64,000 nucleotides of DNA from Thalassospira mesophila (GTDB taxonomy: Bacteria > Pseudomonadota > Alphaproteobacteria > Rhodospirillales > Thalassospiraceae). The DNA is taken from assembly GCF_002115755.1 (NCBI RefSeq), contig NZ_JFKA01000001.1, positions 124,001 to 188,000 on the forward strand. Direction: 5' to 3'. Position numbers and translations under genes: made by a program. Positions 46,475 to 55,436 of the stretch are shown here, piece after piece. The first letter of the stretch is position 1. Every line of letters starts with the position of its first letter. A model generated the notes under the pieces. It was not told where the DNA came from, did not search any database, and saw nothing but the letters and a program-made list of their open reading frames with translations.

Positions 46475-47305
46475 ATGAGCGACCAAACCAGCATTTTTCA
46501 TCTGCACCTTGTTTCTGATTCCACCGGCGAAACTGTCGACGGGGTTGCAAGGGCCTGTGTAGCCCAGTTTCCCGATGTTCAGGCCCACGAACATGTGTGG
46601 CCGCTGATTCGGACCGATGCCCAACTGGCCCGGGTGCTTGCCGATATTGAACGCCATCCGGGCATTGTTCTTTATACGGTTTTTAACAGTGAAATTCGCC
46701 GCAAGCTGGAAGAAGGCTGTCGCCGCATTCAGGTGCCGCACAGTCATGTGCTTGATACCACCATCACCATGATGGCCGGTTATCTGGGGCAGCAGTCGCG
46801 CGGGCGCATTGGCGCGCTTCATAAAATGGACGAGGATTATTTCAATCGTATCGAAGCGATTGATTACGCCCTTAGCCATGATGACGGGCAGGCGACCTGG
46901 GATTTGGAAGATGCCGATGTGGTAATTGTTGGTGTATCGCGCACCTCAAAAACACCAACATCGGTTTATCTGGCCAATCGCGGGATCAAAACGGCAAATA
47001 TTCCGTTTGTGCCAGGTTGCCCGGTGCCACCGGAGCTGGACCAGCTTAAAAAACCGCTGGTGATTGGCTTAATCAAGGATGTGGACCAGCTGGTATCGAT
47101 CCGCAAAAACCGTTTGCGCCAGATTGAACGGGGTGAAGGCGGCGATTATGTTGACCCGGTTGCTGTTCGGGCCGAGGTTTTTCAGGCGCGGCGTTATTTT
47201 ACCGAGCGCAACTGGAAAATTATCAACGTTACCCGCCGCTCGATCGAAGAAACAGCAGCGATGATTATGGCGATCCTGAATGATCGCCGGGAGGAAAATG
47301 AATGA
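46475..47305 (+). CDS. ppsR: Pyruvate, phosphate dikinase / PEP synthase regulatory kinase-pyrophosphorylase (DUF299)
   Basis: This 276-residue protein phosphorylates and dephosphorylates PEP synthase or PPDK using ADP and Pi. The P-loop-like ADVVIVGVSRTSKTPTSVYLANRG is the family signature, with HLHLVSDSTGETVDGVARACV at the start. GGAG precedes the ATG. This is the RP001-type gene immediately right of the origin. It overlaps maf by 4 bp. Confidence 0.93.
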   Translation: MSDQTSIFHLHLVSDSTGETVDGVARACVAQFPDVQAHEHVWPLIRTDAQLARVLADIERHPGIVLYTVFNSEIRRKLEEGCRRIQVPHSHVLDTTITMMAGYLGQQSRGRIGALHKMDEDYFNRIEAIDYALSHDDGQATWDLEDADVVIVGVSRTSKTPTSVYLANRGIKTANIPFVPGCPVPPELDQLKKPLVIGLIKDVDQLVSIRKNRLRQIERGEGGDYVDPVAVRAEVFQARRYFTERNWKIINVTRRSIEETAAMIMAILNDRREENE

Positions 47306-47898
47306 ACCGTCTTATTTTGGCATCCAGCAGCAAGGCCCGGCAGCAAATGCTGCATAATGCCGGTGTCGATTGCGAAGCCGTTGCCTCGATGATTGATGAA
47401 GACGGATATAAGCAGGCGATGAAAGCCGAAGGCGCATCGGCAATGGAAGCCGCTGAAACCCTGGCGGAAATGAAAGCCTTGCGCATGTACCGCCAGCGGC
47501 CCGAAGCGATCGTGATTGCTGCCGATCAGATGCTGGAATGCAATGGTGTATGGTTTGACAAGCCAATGGACCGTGATCAGACACGGGCACAATTGCGCGC
47601 CTTGCGCGGCAAGCGCCATCAATTGGTATCGGCGGCGGTGGTTTATAAGGAAGGTTCGCGCATTTGGGGCAAAATCGACACTGCCCATTTAACCATGCGC
47701 AATTTTACCGATGAATGGCTGGAATGGTATCTGGACCAGGCAGGCGAAGACATTTTTCACTGCGTTGGTGGTTATCAGCTTGAAGGGTTGGGCGCCCAGC
47801 TTTTTACCGAGGTCAAAGGTGATTATTTCACCGTTCTGGGCATGCCGCTTTTGCCCCTGATCGGGTTTTTGCGCGATCATGGCATATTGAAAGCGTAG
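47302..47898 (+). CDS. maf: Maf-like nucleoside triphosphate pyrophosphatase
   Basis: This 198-residue protein hydrolyses dTTP, UTP or modified nucleotides. LILASSSKARQQMLHNAGVDCEAV is the Maf signature, with VIAADQMLECNGVWFDKP in the middle. It starts inside the ppsR stop and precedes aroE. The family contributes to nucleotide-pool cleaning and possibly septum control. Its exact substrate is uncertain. Confidence 0.93.
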   Translation: MNRLILASSSKARQQMLHNAGVDCEAVASMIDEDGYKQAMKAEGASAMEAAETLAEMKALRMYRQRPEAIVIAADQMLECNGVWFDKPMDRDQTRAQLRALRGKRHQLVSAAVVYKEGSRIWGKIDTAHLTMRNFTDEWLEWYLDQAGEDIFHCVGGYQLEGLGAQLFTEVKGDYFTVLGMPLLPLIGFLRDHGILKA

Positions 47899-47948
47899 TT
47901 TGAGATGTCTGATTGCCTGAATTTGCCCAAAGCAGTGGAAAACCATTT

Positions 47949-48815
47949 ATGAGCACCCCGGTCACTATTCACACATTATCTGGCACATCGCGATTGGCCG
48001 GTGTTATGGGTTGGCCTGTTTCCCATTCCAAATCACCGCGTTTGCAGGGTTATTGGCTGGCACAATACGGGGTGGATGGCACATATATGCCCTTGCCCGT
48101 TTTGCCGGAAAATTTTGCAGCTTCGGTGAAATCGTTGCGTGATCTGGGCTTTGCCGGGGTTAACGTGACCATTCCCTATAAACAGGCTGTTTTCGCCGTT
48201 TGCGATGAATTGACTGATCGGGCCAAACGCATTGGTGCGGTAAATACCGTTACATTTTCGCCCGATGGTAAAATACAGGGCGATAATACTGACGGTTTCG
48301 GATTTATCGAAAATTTGCGCCAATATGTGCCCGATATAGATTTTTCATCCGGCCCGGCCGTTGTTTTAGGGGCAGGCGGGGCATCGCGGGCGGTGATTGT
48401 GTCGCTGCTGGATGAAAATTGCCCGCAAATTCGCCTGACCAACCGCACCGCCAGCCGCGCCCATGAACTTGCCCGCGAAATTGGCGATGACCGGATTACG
48501 GTAGTGGATTGGCCAATTGCCAAAACAAGCCTTTGTGATGCCGCCTTGCTGGTCAATACCACCAGTTTGGGCATGGTCGGGCAACCGGCACTGGAAATTG
48601 ACCTGGGCGGCTTGGCCCAAAGCGCGATTGTGACCGATATTGTCTATGCGCCGCTTAAAACCAACTTGCTACTAGGGGCCGAGGCCCGGGGCAACAAGGT
48701 GGTTGATGGTTTGGGCATGTTGCTTCATCAGGCCCGGCCGGGGTTTCACCGCTGGTTTGGCGTTGACCCTGTTGTCACATCAGAGTTGCGTGAATTCGTT
48801 CTTTCGCCGGTTTAA
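47949..48815 (+). CDS. aroE: Shikimate dehydrogenase
   Basis: This protein has 288 residues from the ATG at 47949. It reduces 3-dehydroshikimate to shikimate with NADPH in aromatic amino-acid synthesis. GWPVSHSKSPRLQ is the shikimate-binding site, NVTIPYKQAVF contains the catalytic lysine, and VVLGAGGASRAVIVSL is the nucleotide loop. It lies in the conserved ppsR-maf-aroE-coaE-dnaQ run. Confidence 0.96.
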   Translation: MSTPVTIHTLSGTSRLAGVMGWPVSHSKSPRLQGYWLAQYGVDGTYMPLPVLPENFAASVKSLRDLGFAGVNVTIPYKQAVFAVCDELTDRAKRIGAVNTVTFSPDGKIQGDNTDGFGFIENLRQYVPDIDFSSGPAVVLGAGGASRAVIVSLLDENCPQIRLTNRTASRAHELAREIGDDRITVVDWPIAKTSLCDAALLVNTTSLGMVGQPALEIDLGGLAQSAIVTDIVYAPLKTNLLLGAEARGNKVVDGLGMLLHQARPGFHRWFGVDPVVTSELREFVLSPV

Positions 48816-48835
48816 GAATAAAGGCTGTTTTCAAA

Positions 48836-49459
48836 ATGGATATTCTTGGTCTTACCGGGTCTATCGGTATGGGAAAATCGACGGCGGCGGGCATGTTTCG
48901 TTATCTTGGCGTGCCAGTTTATGATGCCGACGCCAATGCCCATGATTTGATGGCACCGGGCGGGGCGGCGTTTAGCGATATTGCCATCCTGTTTCCCGAC
49001 GTGATTGTTGATGGTAAAATTGACCGGCAAATATTGGGCGGGCATGTTTTTGGTAATGCCGATGCGCTGGCACAGCTGGAAGGTATTTTGCACCCGCTGA
49101 TAAGGGCGAAACGCGATGCCTTTATTCGCAATTGTCGGCGGGCGGGATATGCGGTGGTGGTGCTTGATGTGCCATTATTGTTTGAAACCGGTGGTGATAA
49201 ACAATGCTATTATGTTGCGGTGGTGTCGGCACCGGGCTTTATTCAGCGCCAGCGCGTGTTACGCCGGGGTGGGATGAGCGAGCGGAAATTTGCCGGGATT
49301 TTGCAAAAACAGTTGCCTGACCCCCAAAAACGCCGCCGGGCGGATTTTATTATTCCCACCGGGCTGGGTCGTGCGGTGACATTTAGATCCATTCAGTCCA
49401 TTATCGGGCACTTGAACAATCGGAATAAACGGACCAAAAATGCGCGAAATCGTTCTTGA
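48836..49459 (+). CDS. coaE: Dephospho-CoA kinase
   Basis: This 207-residue P-loop kinase carries out the final step of coenzyme A synthesis. The loop is GLTGSIGMGKSTAAGMF, and VPVYDADANAHDLM is the substrate site. The C-terminal 20 bp overlap dnaQ, which starts inside it. The earlier CoA gene coaBC lies about 42 kb away in this window. Confidence 0.96.
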   Translation: MDILGLTGSIGMGKSTAAGMFRYLGVPVYDADANAHDLMAPGGAAFSDIAILFPDVIVDGKIDRQILGGHVFGNADALAQLEGILHPLIRAKRDAFIRNCRRAGYAVVVLDVPLLFETGGDKQCYYVAVVSAPGFIQRQRVLRRGGMSERKFAGILQKQLPDPQKRRRADFIIPTGLGRAVTFRSIQSIIGHLNNRNKRTKNARNRS

Positions 49460-50135
49460 TACCGAAACCACCGGCCTTGACCCCTATTCCGATCACCGGC
49501 TGGTTGAAATTGGCTGTATTGAACTGATCAATCACATGCCGACGGGCGAGCATTATCATCAATATATCAATCCGCAGCGCTCCATGCCCAAAGAAGCCTT
49601 TGATGTGCACGGATTGGGCGATGAATTTTTGGCAAAGCAACCGGTTTTTGCCGAAGTGGTCGATGATTTTATTAAATTTATCGGCGATGATTCAAAGCTG
49701 ATCATTCATAACGCTGCGTTCGATATGAAGTTTTTGAACGCCGAACTGGGTTGGTTGAACAAACCGTTGATTGCCAAAGACCGGGCGATTGATACGGTGC
49801 AAATGGCGCGCAAAAAATTTCCCGGATCCCCGGTTAGTCTGGATGCGCTGTGCCGCCGTTTTAAAATCGATAATTCCAATCGTACCTTGCACGGGGCGTT
49901 GCTTGACTCCGATTTGTTGGCACTGGTTTATCTGGAATTGCTGGGTGGGCGCCAGCACGGGCTTATCCTTGATCCCAATGCGCAGGCGCAGGCGGACAGA
50001 GACCAGGCGGTGCGGGCAGGGCAGACCTCCAAGCCATTTCGCGCGCCACGCCCGCATGTTGCAAAACCCGACGAGCTTGCCGCGCACCAAGTTTATATTG
50101 CTGAAAAAATCAAAGATGCAGTCTGGTTAAAATAA
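49440..50135 (+). CDS. dnaQ: DNA polymerase III epsilon subunit (proofreading 3'-5' exonuclease)
   Basis: This 231-residue exonuclease has Exo I EIVLDTETTGLDPYSDHRLVEIGC, Exo II in LIIHNAAFDMKFLNAEL, and Exo III in NRTLHGALLDSDLLALVYLEL, with all DEDDh residues visible. It proofreads for the replicative polymerase. It is the last gene of the right-hand origin-proximal run. Usually secB follows in reverse orientation; here a substrate-binding protein does. Confidence 0.97.
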   Translation: MREIVLDTETTGLDPYSDHRLVEIGCIELINHMPTGEHYHQYINPQRSMPKEAFDVHGLGDEFLAKQPVFAEVVDDFIKFIGDDSKLIIHNAAFDMKFLNAELGWLNKPLIAKDRAIDTVQMARKKFPGSPVSLDALCRRFKIDNSNRTLHGALLDSDLLALVYLELLGGRQHGLILDPNAQAQADRDQAVRAGQTSKPFRAPRPHVAKPDELAAHQVYIAEKIKDAVWLK

Positions 50136-50160
50136 CAAATATCGTTTCGGGGCGGGGGTG

Positions 50161-51015
50161 ATGGGTCAGAAAAAGGGGCGGTTTTTCTGTGTGGCGAAAT
50201 GGGCAAGTTTTAGTCTTGTTCTAATGTCATTCGGGGTCGGGTGCCGCGCAGGTGCACAAACACCGCCGGTATCTGCGGGAACACCTTATATTTTGCATCA
50301 AAGTTACCCGCAAAATGCTGAAGAAGGCCGCCCGGAGCAGCTGTTTTTTGACGAACTGGTACGATCGCTGTTTAAAAACGCGAAATTGCCCTTTATCGAA
50401 CAGCTTCAACAACCGTGGAAGCGGGCCTATCAGGAAACCCTGTATGGCCCCCGGCACGTTGTTTACCCCACCACCCGCACGGCGGATCGTGAAAACGAAC
50501 TTGAATGGGCTGGCCCGATAAGCCGGACAGTGTGGAATTTATACGGGATGAAACATGCCGGTTGGGCGGGACGACAGCTGGCCGATATTTTTGCATCTGC
50601 CCGTATTGGTGTGGCCATGGGCTCGGCCCGGGAAGATTATTTAAGATCACGCGGGGCTAAAAATATCGTCGCGGTTCAGCGTGATGACCAACTGTTGGCG
50701 ATGTTGCTGGCCGACCGGATTGATGTTTTGGCGATGGGGGCGTCCTCGCTTGGGTTTTTAACCAGCGATGCCGAGGCCCGGGCCGTTGGGCGGCTGGCAA
50801 GTTACCGGGTTTGTTATCTTTATGTCGCGTTGAGCAAGGATAGCCCGCCGGGTGATGTTGCAAAATTACAGGCCAGCCTGGACCGGTTTTATCTCGACGG
50901 GCATTTTTTGGCGATGCGTCGGGATTTTAAATTAAATGCCGACCCGCACAGCGATTTTATCCAATCGCTTTTGCATCCTGCGAGCCACAATATTGGCTGC
51001 GTTGATATGAATTAA
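50161..51015 (+). CDS. Periplasmic substrate-binding-like protein
   Basis: This protein has 284 residues from the ATG at 50161. It has a signal-peptide-like lead ending at about CRAGAQ and a bilobal solute-binding (SBP family 3) look: IGVAMGSAREDYLRSRGAKNIVAVQRDDQLLAMLLADRIDVLAMG resembles the hinge and second lobe. No permease is adjacent. Ligand unknown; it could serve a distant transporter or sense a small molecule. It sits just before the lut genes but with its own spacing of 268 bp. Confidence 0.72.
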   Translation: MGQKKGRFFCVAKWASFSLVLMSFGVGCRAGAQTPPVSAGTPYILHQSYPQNAEEGRPEQLFFDELVRSLFKNAKLPFIEQLQQPWKRAYQETLYGPRHVVYPTTRTADRENELEWAGPISRTVWNLYGMKHAGWAGRQLADIFASARIGVAMGSAREDYLRSRGAKNIVAVQRDDQLLAMLLADRIDVLAMGASSLGFLTSDAEARAVGRLASYRVCYLYVALSKDSPPGDVAKLQASLDRFYLDGHFLAMRRDFKLNADPHSDFIQSLLHPASHNIGCVDMN

Positions 51016-51283
51016 AGATTATCTCTAAATCAGGAATAATCATTTATATCTAAATAATGATTTACCGGCAAAATCGCATCGATAATCCTGCTGATATCAT
51101 CCTTGCCGGGCGGGCCAACAAGGCTTTTGCAGATTTGCGCGGGTTATCTTATCGCCATCGCGTGTCATCAAGTGCTGGACCGTGGTTTTTAAAATTGGTA
51201 ATACCAGTTAGATGTTTTTGGCAAAAGAGCAGACAGACCCCGCATCGTCATGTTTGCCAGCGCCTATCAGAGAGGGAACCAGG

Positions 51284-52102
51284 ATGTCTTTCGCGCCATC
51301 ATCCACGTCTACGCCGTCCTCCACACCGGATCCCACGCCAAAGCCACGGGTTGGCCTGTTTGTGACCTGTCTGGTTGATATGTTTCGCCCAACGGTCGGT
51401 TTTTCGGCGGTCAAGCTGCTTGAAGAAGCGGGTTGTGTTGTTGATGTGCCGATGGAACAGGTTTGCTGTGGTCAGCCTGCCTTTAATGCTGGCGATCTGG
51501 CATCGGCGCGCAAGGTGGCAAAGCCCCTGATCGCGATGTTTGCCGACCATGATTATGTGGTGGCTCCCAGCGGGTCCTGTGCGGGCATGATGATCAAACA
51601 TTTTCCCGAACTGTTTGCCAACGACCCCGAAATGGCTGAACCGGTAAAGGCGCTGGCGGCAAAAACCTGGGAACTGGTATCGTTTCTAACCGATGTGATG
51701 AAACTGCAAGGTGTTGCCGCCGCCTTTGATGGCAGCATTACCTATCATGACAGCTGTTCGGGCCTGCGCGAATTAAAGGTCAAGGAACAGCCGCGAAAAT
51801 TGCTGCGCTCCGTCACGGGATTGTCGATTAATGAATTACAGGAACCTGAAACCTGCTGCGGTTTTGGCGGGACTTTTTGCGTTAAATACCCCGAAATTTC
51901 CGGCAAAATGGTTGGTGATAAAACCACCGATATTAAAAACAGCGGTGCTGACATGCTGCTGGCGGGGGATATGGGCTGTTTGATGAATATGGCCGGTAAA
52001 CTGCGCCGGGAAGGGTCTGACATGGAAGTACGCCATGTGGCCGAGGTGTTGGCCGATATGACAATGGCAGCACCGGGCATTGCCGGATCGGAAAAGGGCT
52101 AG
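51284..52102 (+). CDS. lutA: LutA/YkgE-type (Fe-S)-binding protein
   Basis: This protein has 272 residues from the ATG at 51284. It holds two cysteine-rich (CCG) domains: VCCGQPAFNAGDLA and ETCCGFGGTFCVKYPEIS. LutA with LutB and LutC oxidises L-lactate to pyruvate in Bacillus; homologues are widespread. The N-terminus is Ser/Thr/Pro-rich. The following lutB starts 4 bp beyond its stop. Confidence 0.9.
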   Translation: MSFAPSSTSTPSSTPDPTPKPRVGLFVTCLVDMFRPTVGFSAVKLLEEAGCVVDVPMEQVCCGQPAFNAGDLASARKVAKPLIAMFADHDYVVAPSGSCAGMMIKHFPELFANDPEMAEPVKALAAKTWELVSFLTDVMKLQGVAAAFDGSITYHDSCSGLRELKVKEQPRKLLRSVTGLSINELQEPETCCGFGGTFCVKYPEISGKMVGDKTTDIKNSGADMLLAGDMGCLMNMAGKLRREGSDMEVRHVAEVLADMTMAAPGIAGSEKG

Positions 52103-52105
52103 GTC

Positions 52106-53536
52106 ATGGAAAATTCGACATCCCCCAAATTCAAACAAAACGCCCATGATGCCCTAAACGATGCCAGTTTGCAGCGTGCCCTTGGCCGCCTGAAAACCGG
52201 GTTCAAGGACAAGCGCACGGCCGCCATTGCCCAATTGCCGGAATTCGAGCAATTGCGTGACGCCGCGCGTGACATAAAAAACCACACCTTGGCCAATCTC
52301 GACCATTATTTAACGGCATTTGAAGCCAATGTTATTGCCAATGGCGGCCATGTGCACTGGTGTGCCGATGCCGAGGAAGCCCGGCAAACGGTTTTGAAAA
52401 TTTGCCAGGACAAGGACGCCAAATCGGTCCTGAAGGGCAAGTCGATGATTTCCGAGGAAATCGGCCTGAATGCCTTTTTGGAAAAGCAGGATTTGAAGGT
52501 CGTTGAAACCGACCTTGGCGAATATATCATTCAACTGCGCAACGAACCGCCCAGCCATATTATCGCCCCCGCCATTCATGTTCATAAAGAACAGGTGGCA
52601 GACAGTTTTCGCGCGACCCACAAGGGGCGTGACATTAACCGCCCGCTTGATGAACCGCGCGAATTGCTTGATGAAGCCCGCGAGGTAATGCGCGAGCATT
52701 TTTTTGCCGCCGACGTCGGTATTACCGGTGCCAATTTCCTGATCGCTGAAACCGGCACATCGGTCATTGTTACCAATGAAGGCAATGGCGATTTAACCCA
52801 GACCCTGTCCAAAGTGCATATCGCGATTGCCAGCCTGGAAAAGGTGGTGCCAACGCTTGAGGATGCCTCGACGATTTTGCGGGTTTTGGCGCGCTCGGCC
52901 ACCGGGCAGGAAATGTCATCCTACACCACATTTTCGACCGGTCCGCGCCGGACCGAAGACCTTGATGGTCCCGAAGAATATCATGTGATCTTGCTCGATA
53001 ACGGCCGGTCCAACATGCTGGGCACCGAATTTCAGGACATGTTGCGCTGTATTCGCTGTGCGGCGTGCATGAACCATTGCCCGGTTTACGGGGCGGTGGG
53101 CGGCCATGCTTATGGCTGGGTTTATCCCGGCCCGATGGGGTCGGTTTTAACGCCGTCGCTGATCGGGGTGGAGGAGGCTGGCCATTTGCCCAATGCCTCG
53201 ACCTTTTGTGGCAAATGCGAAGAAGTCTGCCCGATGCGGATTCCCTTGCCGAAAATGATGCGGCATTGGCGCGAACGCGAATTTGAAAAACATCTGGGCC
53301 CGCAATCGATGCGGTTCGGGATTCAGGCGTGGGCGTGGATGGCGAGCCAGCCAAAGCTGTATCAATTTGCCACCGGAATTGCCGCCAGGGCCTTAAAATT
53401 AATCGGCGGCAGTAAACGTGCCATTCGCAAATTACCGCTGGCCAGTGGCTGGACCGATATTCGCGATTTGCCCGCCCCGCAGGGTAAAACATTCAAACAG
53501 CTTTGGGCGGAACAGCAAGCCGCGAAAAAAGCCTGA
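52106..53536 (+). CDS. lutB: LutB/YkgF-type iron-sulfur protein
   Basis: This 476-residue protein has a LUD/DUF162 domain (residues to about 300) and two 4Fe-4S clusters: CIRCAACMNHCPVYG and CGKCEEVCPMRIP. It is the electron-transfer subunit of the lactate-oxidising complex. A C-terminal DUF3390-like extension ends the protein. It lies tightly between lutA and lutC. Confidence 0.93.
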   Translation: MENSTSPKFKQNAHDALNDASLQRALGRLKTGFKDKRTAAIAQLPEFEQLRDAARDIKNHTLANLDHYLTAFEANVIANGGHVHWCADAEEARQTVLKICQDKDAKSVLKGKSMISEEIGLNAFLEKQDLKVVETDLGEYIIQLRNEPPSHIIAPAIHVHKEQVADSFRATHKGRDINRPLDEPRELLDEAREVMREHFFAADVGITGANFLIAETGTSVIVTNEGNGDLTQTLSKVHIAIASLEKVVPTLEDASTILRVLARSATGQEMSSYTTFSTGPRRTEDLDGPEEYHVILLDNGRSNMLGTEFQDMLRCIRCAACMNHCPVYGAVGGHAYGWVYPGPMGSVLTPSLIGVEEAGHLPNASTFCGKCEEVCPMRIPLPKMMRHWREREFEKHLGPQSMRFGIQAWAWMASQPKLYQFATGIAARALKLIGGSKRAIRKLPLASGWTDIRDLPAPQGKTFKQLWAEQQAAKKA

Positions 53537-53551
53537 TCCCGGAGCGTTAAA

Positions 53552-54280
53552 ATGACCGATCCTTCATCATTGTCACCTTCTTCGTCGCGAAGTGCCGTTT
53601 TGGGCCGTATTCGCAAAAATCTGGGCCGGGCAGCTGGCCCGCAGGATGCCCCGGCCGAGGTTGTAACGCGGCTTGCCAACCCGCCGCGCAATGTTATGCC
53701 TGCACGGGGGCAAATTCCTCATGACCAGCAATTAAACCTGTTTGTCAAAATGGCCGAAGATGTGAATGCCAGTGTTCGCCGGGTTGAAAATAGCGATGCC
53801 ATTGTTGGTGAGGTATCGCGCTATCTGGCCGAGCATAATCAGCCTGCGGTGGTGCGCCTGGCACCCGATGCGACGATTACCGGGCTGGACTGGAATAAAA
53901 CAACGCTGGAAACATCTTCTGGTGTGGCCGGGCCGCTTGATATGGTGAGTGTGACGCCGGCTTTTGCCGGTGTTGCGGAAACCGGCAGCCTGATGTTGCG
54001 CTCCAGCCCTGATCAGCCCTATACGCTTAACATGCTGCCCGATACCCATATTGTTGTGGTTCGTGCCAGCCAGATTGTTGGCACGTATGAAGAAGTGTGG
54101 AGTTTGCAACGGCAAAGCCAGGGCCGGGGCACCATGCCGCGCACGTTTTTGTGGGTGACGGGCCCGTCGCGGACTGGTGATATTGAACAGACCTTGCAGC
54201 TTGGCGCACACGGTCCCCGTCGCCTGCATATTATTCTGGTTGATGATACCGGCGAGACATCTGTGGGGCAGCCTGATTAA
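53552..54280 (+). CDS. lutC: LutC/YkgG-type LUD-domain protein
   Basis: This 242-residue LUD-domain protein is the third subunit of lactate utilisation. LDMVSVTPAFAGVAETGSLMLRSSPDQPYTLNMLPDTHIVVV is the core. It starts 15 bp past lutB. No lactate permease (lutP/lldP) is adjacent. A terminator follows the gene. Confidence 0.9.
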   Translation: MTDPSSLSPSSSRSAVLGRIRKNLGRAAGPQDAPAEVVTRLANPPRNVMPARGQIPHDQQLNLFVKMAEDVNASVRRVENSDAIVGEVSRYLAEHNQPAVVRLAPDATITGLDWNKTTLETSSGVAGPLDMVSVTPAFAGVAETGSLMLRSSPDQPYTLNMLPDTHIVVVRASQIVGTYEEVWSLQRQSQGRGTMPRTFLWVTGPSRTGDIEQTLQLGAHGPRRLHIILVDDTGETSVGQPD

Positions 54281-54350
54281 CTCGCCACAACATGCCGCTT
54301 ACCGGTGTGTGAAGCTGATAATCGGACCATGACATTATCGAACGGCAATG

Positions 54351-54377
54351 ACCGGGGGCCTTTGGCCTCCGGTTTTT
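54351..54377 (+). terminator. Rho-independent terminator of lutABC
   Basis: ACCGGGGGCC (54351-54360) pairs imperfectly with GGCCTCCGGT (54364-54373) and is followed by TTTTTG. It lies 70 bp past the lutC stop. Confidence 0.82.
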
Positions 54378-54472
54378 GTGTGATGCACCCTGTTTTGTTT
54401 GGCTTTTTGGTAAATTTCGCATGATTTACCTGTTTCCCGGCGGTGCATTTTTAAAACAATGCGGCTATATGT

Positions 54473-54739
54473 TAGAGCATATTTCCTTTAATAAGACCCA
54501 TTCTGCCCGCGCATTTTGCTGCTCGGCAAGGAGAAGTCCGCAGGGCGTAACGGGGTTACGGACAAGGATTTCGACGTAGCCGAGCAGCAAAATGCGCGGG
54601 CCCGGAGGGTTCAATTTTGACGGCGTTTGACGGCGTTACACCGCTTGCCCGATGCGCCGCATCGCGCGGCGCGCTGTGCCTTGCCAAACGGCACGTCAAA
54701 ATTAAACAAAATGGGTCTTATTAAAGGAAACATGCTCTA
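54473..54739. mobile_element. MITE-like element with 30-bp terminal inverted repeats
   Basis: The ends 54473-54502 and 54710-54739 are inverted repeats matching at 29 of 30 positions (TAGAGCATRTTTCCTTTAAT... and its complement). Inside is a perfect 22-bp inverted repeat (54506-54527 with 54579-54600), followed by a third, imperfect pair around AATTTTGACG (54613-54622 with 54694-54703). There is no ORF for a transposase. TA at both outer ends fits a TA target duplication as used by IS630/Tc1-type elements. I classify it as a non-autonomous MITE; a structured RNA or a REP-type repeat is the alternative. Confidence 0.72.
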
Positions 54740-54743
54740 GCCA

Positions 54744-55436
54744 ATGACAGATCGCAAGAACCACAAAAAGCGCCGCAGCGTGACAGAGTCGGAGAAAGCC
54801 CTTTGGCAGGCTTTCACGCATGATGTCACGCCTTTGCGTGCGCGTCGCAAGGGTTTAAGCGATGAAGACGCCAGCGCGTTTGAAGAGGCGTTAGGGACAG
54901 ATGCCAGTTTTTCGGGCGGTGAGACGGCTTTGCCACCCACTGCATCCCTGAGCGCTTCGGCGACATCATCTTTGGGTGATGAAATTTCGCGCTCCGAGGC
55001 GACGCGGCTGGCGCGCAATTTGCCATCTGCCCGCGATGCGGCGCGCAAACCGGTGGCAAAGGCCAAAGGACTGGAAGAATTGCAGACCGGCAAAACCGCC
55101 GGGATTGATAAATCGACCGCCGATAAATTTAAAAAGGGCCGCATGGCCATTGAAGGCCGGATCGATTTGCACGGCATGACCCAGGAAGTGGCGCATCATG
55201 CCTTAAATTCCTTTATTGAAATGGCATGGCGCAACGACAAGCGCTGTGTGCTGGTAATTACCGGCAAGGGCAGCCGGGCCGACGAATATGGCCGGACGGG
55301 TCTTTTGCGGCAGCGATTGCCCCAATGGCTCAGCGCACCGCGTTTGCGCCCGCATATTCTGGCCGTGACCCAGGCGCAGATCAGCCATGGCGGGGCAGGT
55401 GCCTTTTATGTTTTGTTGAAACGGAGACGCGTGTGA
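54744..55436 (+). CDS. Smr-domain (MutS2 C-terminal-like) protein
   Basis: This 230-residue protein has a charged, disordered N-terminal half and a C-terminal Smr domain (about residues 135-230): GRIDLHGMTQEVAHHALNSFIEMAWRN and VLVITGKGSRADEYGRTGLLRQRLPQWL. Smr domains have nicking or RNase activity. The ATG is five bases past a MITE-like element, so its leader derives from that element; the nearest Shine-Dalgarno (AAAGGA, 54723-54728) is 15 bases away, longer than ideal. The gene overlaps the xre start (GTGA). Confidence 0.9.
   Translation: MTDRKNHKKRRSVTESEKALWQAFTHDVTPLRARRKGLSDEDASAFEEALGTDASFSGGETALPPTASLSASATSSLGDEISRSEATRLARNLPSARDAARKPVAKAKGLEELQTGKTAGIDKSTADKFKKGRMAIEGRIDLHGMTQEVAHHALNSFIEMAWRNDKRCVLVITGKGSRADEYGRTGLLRQRLPQWLSAPRLRPHILAVTQAQISHGGAGAFYVLLKRRRV

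Larger units (their letters stand above)
54281..54743. other. Intergenic region holding a terminator and a MITE-like element
   Basis: The region contains the lutC terminator (54351-54377) and, from 54473 to 54739, a dense inverted-repeat element listed separately. Otherwise it is non-coding; the smr gene starts five bases after the element. Confidence 0.75.

Noticed and set aside
51057..51365. Small ORF ahead of lutA
   Set aside because: It lacks a credible start signal and overlaps lutA in another frame.
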